From Selaginella moellendorffii (taxonomy: Eukaryota > Streptophyta > Lycopodiopsida > Selaginellales > Selaginellaceae), in the NCBI RefSeq assembly GCF_000143415.4, contig NW_003314269.1:230347-294346 (forward strand): a stretch of 64,000 nt of DNA, in the 5' to 3' direction. The translations under genes and the position numbers were made by a program. Shown piece after piece: positions 21,801-32,407 of the stretch. The notes below the pieces were generated by a model that searched no databases, was not told the DNA's origin, and saw only the letters and a list, made by a program, of their open reading frames with translations. Every line of letters begins with the position of its first letter. Within the stretch, counting starts at the first letter, position 1.

Positions 21801-22662
21801 TGTAGCTCCTGCTGCTTTATGCGTAACTTCTTTAACTTCGACTCCTTTAACTCCAACTCCTTTATCATCTGCAGGACTGCAAGGTGCAGAGGAGTCTGGC
21901 CCTTCTCCAAGTCAGGGGTGTCCACCTGGGCTTCGCGGGAGAGCAACTCCTTCAGAACTTGAAGCTTGCCACGTATTTTGACTGCAATGTGTAACGGCGC
22001 GTCCCCCTTGATATTCTTTTGGCATGGATCCGCACCTTCCCGTAAGAGCGCTTGTATCACTTTCACGTTCTGTCGTTTCACAGCAGTGTGCAAGGGAGTA
22101 TTGCCATCTTTATCAACGACATTAACTTGCTTTGCATCCCTCAGCTGGTTTAGCAGTTTTGAAACAATGGCAGGGTTTTCATTAGTGGCAGCTTCATGCA
22201 GAGCCGTGGTACCATTATTGGATGGATCTGCTTCTAAGATGTCTTTTACCTTAGTCGGAGACCATTTGAGCAGCCAGGATATTGCAGAAGTGTTCTCAGC
22301 CTCAATGGCGAGATACAGTGCAGTTGTGAAGATACCTTTCTGCCTATCATAGACAGTATGACCATCCCAGTCTTTGTTATTGATCAGGTCCATCAATCTG
22401 TCTTCAGGGCTGCTATCCATGAGAATCGGTAGAAATTGATCTGAAGGAGCAAAGGTAATGTGTACACATAGTCCTGAAAGCATCACTTACGTGCTTCAAC
22501 ATGCGTGGAGGGCAGTATCTTTGGGGCTCGTTTCGTCGCAACGCTATTCGACAAGGAGGCGGCGGCGGGAGTGCCACCACCACCACCACCATCGCCGCCG
22601 CCAGACTGAGCGCTACCACCACCACCAGCACTACCATCACGCCCGTTCTCTTCTGGCACCAT
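18887..22662 (-). CDS. Ankyrin-PGG membrane protein, copy 3
   Basis: Three exons (22491-22662, 21502-22440, 18887-21453) with 50- and 48-nt GT..AG introns give an exact frame of 1225 residues. Order: a Gly/Ser/Ala-rich N-terminus; ankyrin repeats (TALHEAA, TPLHTAV, APLHIAV, TPLHLAV); a long coiled coil built of 14-residue units (EELSRVEQHLQQQH); more ankyrin repeats (SSLHLAL, TALHLASE, TALHFAA, TPLHFAV); a helical linker; ankyrin RTALHWAAI; a PGG domain with about four membrane helices; and a polar tail of TDGQT repeats. The second ankyrin block carries the same in-frame deletion as copy 1 (NYVEIVAGESPGQGE). A deletion of about 39 nt has removed the TATA box found before copies 2 and 4. The role is unknown; plant relatives act in stress or defence signalling at membranes. 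Confidence 0.85.
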
Positions 22663-23010
22663 CAGCCTACGCTCCAACAAAAACGATGCAATTGATCAGG
22701 CACGATTTCTTGTGGCAGACAAGACCTGTAAAAGGGGTTGTTTAGATTCCACATAGGACACTGAAACAGTGCGATACATTATCAGGCACCACGCAAGTTG
22801 CATGATCTTCTCGAATTTTTACGTACTATAATAATTCTAGTGGAGTGGAGTATTGATCACGACGCGAGTGCACATAACGGAAGGAATCGATCTCTCTCCT
22901 TTCCCAAATTTCAACAGCAGAGACTTTTAGTTTAGCATCAAGAAGGGTTTAACAAGTAAATCTACTATATCTACGAATATGCTCAAAGATTTGTTATTTT
23001 ACGGCAAGAT

Positions 23011-23277
23011 AGCCGAGTCCGAGAGTACAGCGGTCGCGGCGAAGCGAAGGGGACGCCCATCGCCGAGGTGGGAGCATGGGCGCAGCCGGAACAGCAATGG
23101 CGAGCGTGACGGGCGTGGAAGAGCAAGGGATTCGGACAGGGATGAGGCTGCTGTGAGACGTAGGAGCGAGGACGATGGCAGGGATGGAGCTAAGCGTGGG
23201 GGGAGAGAGAGGTCTAGTGACAGGGAAGAGCGAGAGAAATGGGAAATGAGTCAAGGATGAAGCAAAGGAGCGCAGGA
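23011..23277 (+). pseudogene. DDL first-exon fragment
   Basis: This matches the start of the DDL gene (Arg/Asp/Glu/Ser-rich exon) but has lost the ATG: a few bases covering gcatgg are missing relative to 32403-32412. The homology stops at the unit boundary after caggagtg, in the middle of DDL exon 1. It shows that the duplicated unit ends inside DDL. Confidence 0.8.
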
Positions 23278-23317
23278 GTGTTGTTTCATTCAGGTTAATT
23301 TTACTTTAATGTAATAA

Positions 23318-23389
23318 GAATCAGTAGTCCAACGGTTAGGATAATTGCCTTCCAAGCAATAGACCCGGGTTCGACTCCCGGCTGATGCA
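23318..23389 (+). tRNA. tRNA-Gly(TCC), copy 3
   Basis: This is a 72-nt cloverleaf with anticodon TCC in the loop CTTCCAA and a canonical T arm. The D arm matches the usual plant form (GTCCAACGGTTAGG). The acceptor stem has one mismatch at the second pair (GAATCAG with CTGATGC). Confidence 0.85.
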
Positions 23390-23652
23390 TTTTTAATGCC
23401 TAAAGTCTTTTTGCCACGTGTCGGCTCTAGGGTTTATGGAGAGGATGCGCTCCTTTTCCCTCATATGGTGATCGGCGATGTGCACTGCCGCCACTGGAGC
23501 AAAGCCTGTTGCGTACGAGGAAGAATGCCGGGAATGTGGAGGCCCGATGGAGTGGAAATTATCGCAGGGTTCTGTCTGGTGTGAGGCAGACGAATCTAGC
23601 GACTGAGCAGCAACGCCAGGATGAGAATCCGGACCACGATTAGCAGCTGTCT

Positions 23653-24819
23653 ATGGATTTCCGGATCAAGAAGAGGAATCTCGTCAAGGAGCTCGTCAAG
23701 CAACAAATTCGAGAGGAGATTCGCAAGAGAAGGGAGGAGGACAAGAACCGTGCTCCCAAGACCGAGAAGGAGTTTCTCGAAGTAAAGATCCGAAGGGTAC
23801 GTCTTAGAAGTTCTTCTTTTCCAAGGAGCACTCTTCTTAACTGCTTTTGTTTATGTATTTTCTTTCTCTCGTTTCTTCCAGTCTTTGTACACGATCGATC
23901 TCAACAGGACGGAGATCCGGCGAAAGCATTCGTCCCATCTCACCGAAGGAAAGCGTTGCTTGCGAGAAACGGAGCCTCTGAGTGAAGGAGAGGCAGCGCA
24001 CTACGCAAGGATTGGAAACAAAAACCAGAACTTTGCGTCCGTCGGTAAGCGTGGGATCTACGGAGGTGTGATTCACAACATCCACACCAACTGGAAGTTC
24101 CATGAGACGGTGAGGATCAAGTGCCCCCGCCACAACAGCATGGAGGAGACGCGGAGAATCAGTGCCGAGGTAGCGAGATTGAGTGGAGGCATCGTGCTCG
24201 ATGTCCTTGAGGACAGGACGGTGATTATGTTTCGTGGTAAGAACTACCAGACACCAGAGGAGCTCTATCCTCCAACTTTGGAAGCTGTCGACAGGAGAAA
24301 TGTAAATTTGCTGCTCTTTTCTTTTCCCTCTTGTTCTTCTTTGACGAGTTTGCTGTTTTGTTTTTCCAGGCCGATTCCAGGCACCACATCCAACGGGCTT
24401 TGGATTCACAAGTTTACAGGCTGGGGCAATACATTTCTAGGTACCACTTTCTCAAAGAAGACAGAGAGCCCGCTCAAGCCACGCAGCCGATGATAGTCTT
24501 ACCAGGGGCTGGCAACGAAGACAGAGAAGAAGGTTTAGATCAAGGTGGTTGTCAAGTAGAAGGGGAGAATGGTGACAAAGATCAGGCTAGAGCAGCAGCA
24601 GCGGATGTTATAGCTACACAGGCGAGCCGCGAGCGAGTGGAAAAAAAGATGGCGTCCAGATTTGCGAGAGAACTTGGCCGCCACAAGACCGAGATTGGGA
24701 AGGAGAGGAGACGCGCGAGAAAGAACTTGTTTGATTACAAGATTCGCAGGTGTGGAGGGGTAAAAGCGTACCTCCGTGGCCTGGGAGTACCATATCCATT
24801 CCCAAGACTCCACTCTTAA
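23653..24819 (+). CDS. Small CRM-domain RNA-binding protein, copy C
   Basis: Same structure as copy B: basic N-terminus, CRM domain (KRGIYGGVIHNIH, LSGGIVLDVLEDRTVI), Lys/Arg-rich tail, three exons with short introns, stop at 24817-24819. Differences are few (a Ser for Ala at the second exon start, one extra Gly in the tail). A TAG lies in frame only four codons before the ATG at 23653, and the upstream MERMRSFSLIW frame ends in TGA. This supports 23653 as the start in this copy and argues that no transit peptide is encoded upstream. AMP1-C begins about 104 nt after the stop. Confidence 0.82.
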
Positions 24820-24922
24820 ACAAATCCAGGGAGATAAGCTTATGATATGACTTGGATCCCACTATCAGGTAGGGTTCTTGCGAGAGAAGAGAAGATTTTT
24901 AAGTACGAGCTCGAAGAAAGAG

Positions 24923-27569
24923 ATGTTTGGCACTCTCGCCACCCACATTTTACTGCTGCTCGTCGCGATCATCGCGATCAATCTCTACCTAAGCTCGCTT
25001 CCGGCTTGGTTCTTCGTGACCCAAGTTAGCACTCGCTCCATCGCCGCCTTCCTCCACAATCTCACGCTCCACCCCCACGTCGCAGGGACGCCGCAGGGGT
25101 TTGCTACTGCCAAGTTCGTCGAGGAGAGATTCCGCGAGTTTGGGCTCTCGACGCGCACGGTCGACTACGAGGTACTCGTCTCGTATCCATTGAAGCGATC
25201 GTTGTCCGTGGTCTACCCAAGCAACTCGTCACTCAGCTTGGCTCTAGACGAAGAGACCGTGGATGGCGATGGCGATTCCTCTGGAGTCATTCCAACTTTC
25301 TTCGCTTACTCGCCGTCTGGGGAAGCTCTTGCCGAGGTGGTGTACGCAAACTACGGCCAAAAATCCGATTTTGACGAGCTCAAGAGCCTGGGAGTGGAGG
25401 TGAGAGGGAGCGTGGTGATCGCCAGGCTTGGCAAGAGCTTTCGAGGGGATATCGTGTTTAACGCGCAGGAGGAAGGCGCGGTGGCCGTGGTTTTGTATCC
25501 GGATCCTCGAGACTACGCCACGAACGCTACCACTGAAGGCTACTATCCATTCTCGCGATGGTTGCCTCCAAGTGGAGTCCAGAGAGGCTCCGTGATCCAG
25601 GACCCCGGGGATCCTCTCACGCCGGGGTGGCCGAGTAGCAAGCTTTCCGAGAGACTGGACGCTTCCAACTTGACAAGGCTGGGAGTTCCAGCGATCCCGG
25701 CGCTGCCAATCTCCGCTCGCGACGCTCTTCCAATCATCGAGGCGCTGGGAGGCCCTGTTGCTCCTGATTCCTGGCAAGGAGGACTTGCGGTGGACGCGTA
25801 TCGAGCTGGGAAAGGACCTGTGAAACTTGATCTTCGCTACGAGGTAACTTCTGCAAAAAAAATATTAAAGCTTTTGAGCACTACGTACTTCCTGGCAGGC
25901 TAACCTGACCACTGCGACAATTCGTAACGTTTTTGGAATCATAGAAGGCTCTGAGAAAGATAGGTGAGTTTTCGAGCTTCAAATTAGTCTTGTTTTCTCT
26001 CGTATTTTTTCTAAAGCTTTGACACATAGATATGTGCTTCTTTGGAATCACCGAGACGCTTGGACGTATGGAGCCGGCGATCCAAACAGCGGAACTGCCT
26101 GCCTTTTGGAGGTAAAGCTTTCATGTTATTCCTCAAAGAAACTTTTCATGTTTTTGCGAGTTTTTAGATAGCTCGCATCTTTGGACAGTTTCTGAGAAAA
26201 CCAGCGAGAACAATCGTATTTTGCAGCTGGGATGCCGAAGAGTACAGCCTGGTAATCCTTTGTATCTCTATTACCTTCGTGTTTACTCATAAAAATTTCC
26301 TCTCTTAATAGACTGGTTCTACAGAGTGGGTCGAGGACAATTTGGCCATGCTTAAGGCTCGAGCGGTGGCTTATTTAAACGTGGATGAAGCAGTAACAGG
26401 CAGTTCTTTCTCAGCGTCTGCTACGCCTCAGCTTGACAACCTTTTATTCGAAGTCACCAAAATGGTATGCAAATCTTACCATTTCTTTTTGCAGCTCATG
26501 GCATTTTGGTTCTCTCAAGGTGAAAGATCCAGACTCAAATGGAACCATATTTGACTCGTGGTGTGGAAAATCAAACGATTGTGTAAGAGACAAAAAATTT
26601 ATCATTATCATCTCCTCCGCTCCGTATTAATGGTTTGATGGACTCAGGTCGGGAGGCTGGGCGGTGGTAGCTCCGACTACGCTCCATTCTTGCAGCACGC
26701 AGGAATTCCCTCCACCAGCATGACGTACGAAGAAAAAAACTCAGATTTTCCCGTGTATCATTCACTCTATGACAATTACAACTGGATGAAAAACTTTGGA
26801 GACCCTGAGTTTCATCGCCATGCAACAGGTGAAACTTTGCTTTTGATTCCTTTTTATAAGATTTCGAGGCTTTGGTACTAGTGGTGAAAGTCTGGGGACT
26901 GCTTGCGAGGCGCTTGGCCATGGACACGATCTTGCCTTTCAACTATGTCTCGTATGCAAACGTGTTCGAGGTACTAGCGATTATACCATTGCTTTTCATG
27001 AGTTGGATTGTTTCTTAAAGGTCGCTGTAAAGGATTTGGAGGCCAGGTTCCTGCTTATTTCGGGTCATCCAGTAAGCTTTTCTCTTTTTTCTTCTTTCGC
27101 TTGGTCTCATCGGTTTTTCCAGGTTAATATACTTAGCCTCAGCAAGTCACACGACGTAAATTTCTTCCCACTTCATTCTGCGGTGGATCAACTTCGTGAA
27201 CTTGCGTCCAAGATCCCTTCTTTCACTGCGCCCAGAAGTAAAAATGATATTTTGATGCTTGGAGAGCGCTGTTTTCTAGATGGCGAAGGCCTTCCAGGGA
27301 AGCCATGGTTCAAACACTTGGTGAGTGCATTTTATCTGATTGTAAGAGTTTTGATGTTGTGAATTGTGTAGATCTATGGCCCAACTCAAACAAATGTCTA
27401 TGGTACCTCGACATTCCCTGCTATTGCGGACGTTATATCGAAGATGGCTGTGGGTGAGGACAAAGAAGAGCTTAAAGCTTTAAAACAAGACTTGCAACAT
27501 GAAATATGGAGAGCTTCGAGAGCTATCCAGTGTGCCGCGAATGTCATAAAAGGTGATATATTTTCCTAA
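24923..27569 (+). CDS. AMP1: AMP1-like glutamate carboxypeptidase II, copy C (complete)
   Basis: This is the only full-length AMP1 copy. It is a type II membrane protein with an N-terminal anchor ([17 protein letters not shown]), a PA domain ([18 protein letters not shown]), and the M28 peptidase domain. The expected GCPII residues are visible: His and Asp in [17 protein letters not shown], Glu-Glu in SWDAEEYSL, Asp in [10 protein letters not shown] and His in [11 protein letters not shown]. The C-terminal helical domain ends GDIFS. There are about ten exons with short introns. In plants this family (AMP1) acts at the ER on meristem activity and miRNA-mediated translational repression; the peptidase substrate is not settled. 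It sits directly after CRM-C on the same strand. Confidence 0.87.
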
Positions 27570-27784
27570 ATGGTCCTGAGAGAATCATGGCAGTTGAACC
27601 GTGCGTTGCTCTCGGTATTTATCCTATCCTTTCCACATTGCATTGAATATAGTCAACGGCATGGTCAAAATAGTCAATGATCAGACTGTGCTGGTGTAAG
27701 GGTGATTAAGGACAAAGTTTAAGGGTTTAGAGCAGTGGAGCTCACTAACGAGCGTCTTCAAGTCTAGCGGGTTTCAGCTAGCAA

Positions 27785-28310
27785 AATGGATAAGGAAGTT
27801 GCTAAGGTGTGGGCTCAAATGGAAGTGGCTCGGCCCTTCAGACTGGCAAACAAGATCTGGCGGAACATTGGCGAGAGGAAGAGGAGCTGCTGTGGAAGAG
27901 AAGAAAGATCTTTTCGTCACGTCTAATGGTGTGTCATCTCTTCCATTTTGAGCTGTTGTGGTTAAGGATTTTGCCTCGTGCGCTCACTAGGGAGAGGATG
28001 GATTTTTTTTTATTTTTTTAATTGTTTCGTGCTGTTGGTTCTTACCTTGCTCGGATGTTAGGACAATAGGATAGCGCCTATAGCTCCTTTGGCCAAAGAG
28101 CAAGCAAAGGTAAGACAGATCCAAAGAGCTGCGTGGCGATGCTTATCCTTGTTTCAATGCAGGAGAAGGTCGTTTCACTGCAGCTGAGACCAATAAAGTG
28201 AGCGGTAAGATCTCACGTTCTTCTGATTTCTAGCCCAACGCAGCTTCAGGCTCTCCAGCCCAGTGTCCGATGGAGGCTCACAGACGTCTTTGGACGGTAA
28301 AGCTTTTCTG
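27785..28310 (+). pseudogene. DDL exon fragment, copy 4
   Basis: This is the same composite block as at 1640-2180 and 18235-18770. Its reading frames are more damaged: a deletion in the Lys/Arg-rich segment near 27905, and loss of the part corresponding to LYVF near 28280. It lies tail-to-tail with ankyrin copy 4. Confidence 0.65.
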
Positions 28311-28412
28311 TAAATAATCTTAGTGTTCACACTGATATACATTCGATGTGATGGTCTGATCGAGCAGCGGATGAGCATTTCGAAATGTTTCAGCTTGAGC
28401 ACAAGATTCGGT

Positions 28413-31400
28413 TCAGGGACCTGGGTTTACTGTTATGACCGTCTGACCATCCGTTTTAGTCTGACCATCCGTCTGACCATCCGTTTCAGTCTTACCATCC
28501 GGAACCAGGGAATCCAAACCATCTTCCCAAGGTCGCTGACCACGCGCATACCTTTTCCGTCTCTGAGGTGAACCCTGAGAGCTTAGAAGCTCTTCAAGCG
28601 TTTGACTGCCGAAACTTATGCCCCCAACCTCCGAATGATCTTGCACTTTAAAGCACCGTTTCAGAGCATCAACAAGCTTCGAGATGGTATTTTTCTGACC
28701 GTCGCTCCCCTGACCTGCTTTGCTGAGCTGCGAGTCGAAGAACCTGAGCTTCCGGGAATTCAGGTTGTAAACTGCGTAGATGAACGTGCAGAGAGGAGCT
28801 AAGCAGACCAAACCCCCGGGGACAGCAGTGGCGATCATGCTGGTCGGGTACTTTCCCGAAGGTGGCAATGCTGAGAATCCTGCGGCTCCAAATCCCACGA
28901 GGACGAAGATGATGGAGATGACGAGCATGACTGCTGCGGCAATGAGTATGTGTCGGAGACGGCGAAGGAGTGTCAGGTTGAATTTGTCGGGAGAAGGCAG
29001 GACCCCGGTGACTCCTGCCAGAGCACTGGCCATGGCGAAAAAGAAGGACAAACTGTTGGCAACCCAGAACACAACCACACCTGGTCTGTCGATGGACACA
29101 TACTCCCTGTCCTTGAACTTAAGTTTGTACCCCAGTGGCGGATTCAATAAGCCTCCGAACGTGACACTGGCAATGAGAGCTGATCCAACCAGTATTGCGT
29201 TTAAGCCATCCACGAACATCTGCCGGTCCTTGTGCAAGCTCTCAGTATAGCTGCCCCACTTGAGGCAGTTCAGCATGACAGCATCCTTCTCACCCACCCA
29301 TTGTGCGTCCCAATAAGGTGGCTTGCCGAAGTTATCGCAGACGTCTGGTTTGCAGCCTTTGCGAGACAAGGTAACCACTGTCTCGCGCTCCATGAAGATG
29401 GCAGCCCAGTGCAAAGCAGTCCGACCTGTCCGGTGGCCTGTGTCGTTGGGATAATCTTTGATGAACTTTTCCGACAACTGTTTCAAACGTTGAGCCAGCC
29501 GTTTCCTCCTATGTCCTTCTTCGTCGTTATATTTCTTTTCCAAGATGTTCTCTTGCGAGATGGCCTCCAAGTCCTTGCTTCTGTCTTCTTCGAGTTTTGC
29601 CTCCCAATAAGCCACAGGCACATCTTTCACCAGCCCACTCACGTCGTCGAAGGCATCCTTGTACTTGCTTGGCAATTTTCGATATTTGTCTTCAAAGTTA
29701 ATGTCCAGTTTCTTCCACACAGCTTCCTTGATCATATCGGGTAATTCCTGGGTGAAGCACTTTGCCATGCAGGTTGCGAAGGTCTCCCTTCCCCGCACCT
29801 CATCCTGTTCTCCATGCAAGAAAGCAATCTTAAAAGCTAACCTGAGTTGATCATTGATTCCTTTCACGTTGGTGTACTTCTTCATCATGAACTCCATCAC
29901 AGGCTTTACTCTGTTGAACAGGCCCTTGCCACCGAATTCTGTGCTTCTGGTAGTGGCACTCAAAGCAGCCCATTCCAGTAGCCGTGATTCCTCCACAAGG
30001 TCATGAACAGAGTCCTCTGGCCCTGACCCAGTTTCTCTTGTACCCAACTTCTTCGCTAAGAGCCCATTCGTTATACTGTCTCCATATGCAACAGCAGACG
30101 ACAATATACCAGGCTCCAACACTCCATCCCTGCCCAGGAAAGTCCACGGCACCCAATCAATTATGTCGGCTTGACCATGATCTTCAATACGCTGGAATGC
30201 CCGCTGCCAGTCCTCGTGACTTCCTGGAAACACCTGTATCTTTCTTTTCACATGTTCACATATGAGTATGTCAAGACAGTCTATGTTGCCACCCATAGCC
30301 GCCCAATGCCATGGCAGTCCTTTCTCAACCTTGTCCTCCGCATCTAGCTTGATGTCGTTAATTTTCAGCAACCACTCGAGTGCAACAGTGTTCCCATTCC
30401 AGGCAGCAAAGTGCAACGGAGTCAGACCTGCTTTAGTAGCTCGGTTCACTTCCGGGCCGTTCGGATCCAGCAACGCGAAGATATCTTTACCCCCTCCTCT
30501 AGCAGCAAAGTGCAATACTCCAGCTCCTGTCTCATCTTCTAAGCGAAAATCAGCACCTTTGTCGCGTAATTTGCGAGCAATGTCAGCTCTGGCTTGTCCA
30601 ACAGCATAATGCAAAGGAGTGTGCCCAAGCTTATTCTTTTTGTCAATCTCCGCACCTGCTTCCAGTAATGCTGTGACGATTGTGACTTCCCCTTGGCCAA
30701 CAGCAAGATGCAAAGGGCTCTCCCCTGCTACGATTTCCAAACACCCAACACAATTCGAAGCAGCGAAATGAAGAGCAGTGTTGCCGAGTTCGTCTTGCTT
30801 CCGTACGTCAATTTTACTTTTTTCATGGAGGTTCAGCAGCGCTTTCACCAGACTTACATTTCCAAATTCACTTGCAAGGTGTAGTGCGGTTTTGTCAGCA
30901 TAAACATTGTGGATGTTCCAACCATATTTTAGAGCTTCCAGTTTGTCACTAAAATCTCCACCTTCTTGGATCCGCAGCTCCTCCAAGGCATCTGCCCAAA
31001 AATTTCAGATGTTAGAAGGACTTACTCTCTACGACTTACTCGTGATATGTTCCACTGAGCAAGCCTTTTGGAATCGTGGCTTCAAGGCTGTGTGCAGTAG
31101 CAGTTGAAAAACCGACTCATTCCCTTGTAACGCCAGGTGCAACGAAGACGCTCCCTCCTTGTCTTTTCGGCACGGATCAGCACCTTTGGCAATCAACAGA
31201 ACAATCATGTCCTGCTGCTCGTGTAGATGTTGTTCCACAAGGGAAAGCTCCTCTTCTAGATATCGTTCCACACGGGAAAGCTCCTGCTGCCTTATGTGTA
31301 ACTCCTCCTTTAACTCCAACTCCTTTATCATCTGCAGGACTGCAAGGTGCAGAAGAGTCTGGCCCTTCTCCAAGTCAGGGGTGTCCACCTCGGCTACGTG

Positions 31401-32133
31401 GTAGAGCAACTTCTTCAGAACTTCAAGGTTGGCACCTTTTTTTACTGCAATGTGTAACGGCGCGTCCCCCTTGATATTCTTTTGGCATGGATCCGCATCA
31501 TTCCATAAGAGCGCTTGTATCACTTTCAGGTTCTGTCGTTTCACAGCAGTGTGCAAGGGAGTATTGCCATCTTTATCAACGACATTAACTTGCTTTGCAT
31601 CCCTCAGCTCTTGTAGCAGTTGTTTAACAATGGCAGGGTTTTCAACAGTGGCAGCTCCATGTAGAGCGGTGCTACCATTGGATGAATCTGCTTCTAAGAT
31701 GTCGTTTACCTTAGTGATCTCAGACCATTCGAGCAACCAGGATATTGCAGAAGTGTTCTCAGCCTCCGCAGCGAGATATAGTGCAGTTGTGAAGATACAT
31801 TTCTGCCTGTCATAGACAGTATGACCATCCCAGTCTTTGTTATTGATCAGGTCCATCAATCTTTCTTCAGGGCTGCTATCCATGAGAATCGGTCGAAATT
31901 GATCTGAAGGAGCAAAGGTAATGTCTACATACACAGTCCTGAAAGCATCACTTACGTGCTTCAACATGCGTTGAGGACAGGATCTTTGGGGCTCGTTTCG
32001 TCGCAACGCTATTCGACAAGGAGGGGGCAGCGGGAGCGGGAGCGCCACCACCACCACCACCATCGCCTCCGCCAGACTGAGCGCTACCAGCACCACCACC
32101 ACTACCACCACGCGCGTTCTCTGCTGACGCCAT
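28413..32133 (-). CDS. Ankyrin-PGG membrane protein, copy 4 (fullest copy)
   Basis: Three exons (31956-32133, 31040-31903, 28413-30991) with 52- and 48-nt introns give an exact frame of 1206 residues. A Gly/Ala/Pro-rich N-terminus precedes four to five ankyrin repeats. A coiled coil follows (QQELSRVERYLEEELSLVEQ region), then a second ankyrin block that keeps the repeat lost in copies 1 and 3 (CLEIVAGESPLHLAVGQGE). After a helical linker come ankyrin RTALHWAAI, a PGG domain with about four membrane helices (GSALIASVTFGG, NPPLGYKLKF, VVVFWVANSLSFFFAMA) and a TDGQT-repeat tail. A TATA box precedes it, and its start codon is 274 bp from the divergent DDL start. Function is inferred only as a membrane ankyrin signalling protein. 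Confidence 0.87.
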
Positions 32134-32183
32134 CAACCTACGCTCCAACAAAAACGATGAAATTGATCAGGCACGATTTCTTG

Positions 32184-32192
32184 TATATATAT
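32184..32192 (-). promoter_or_regulatory. TATA box of ankyrin copy 4
   Basis: Alternating TA run 50-60 nt upstream of the ATG at 32133 on the minus strand, equivalent to 9862-9872. It lies in the shared intergenic region with DDL. Confidence 0.5.
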
Positions 32193-32407
32193 GCCTAGAT
32201 GCCTTGCTGGAAACGTAAGTTGCAGGCAAGACCTTAGATTCCACATAGGACACTGAAACAATGCGATGCAATTCTTTCTTTATCCGGCACCAAGGCCTAC
32301 AGGGAATCTATTGGACGCAAATTTATGCGCATTGCAAGCCCTAAAAAGAAAATCTACTCTATCTACGAATATTCTCGAAGATGCGTTATTTTAGGGCAAG
32401 ATAGAGC

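Larger units (their letters stand above)
13796..23278 (+). repeat. Tandem segmental duplication, unit 3 (about 9.5 kb)
   Basis: The unit starts at a motif (ttgtttcgttcaggttaatt) that recurs at 23281. It contains a tRNA-Gly remnant, CRM-B, AMP1-B, a DDL fragment, ankyrin copy 3 and a DDL 5' fragment. Homologous genes in this unit and the next are offset by about 9.53 kb (CRM 14122 versus 23653; AMP1 15393 versus 24923). Confidence 0.85.
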
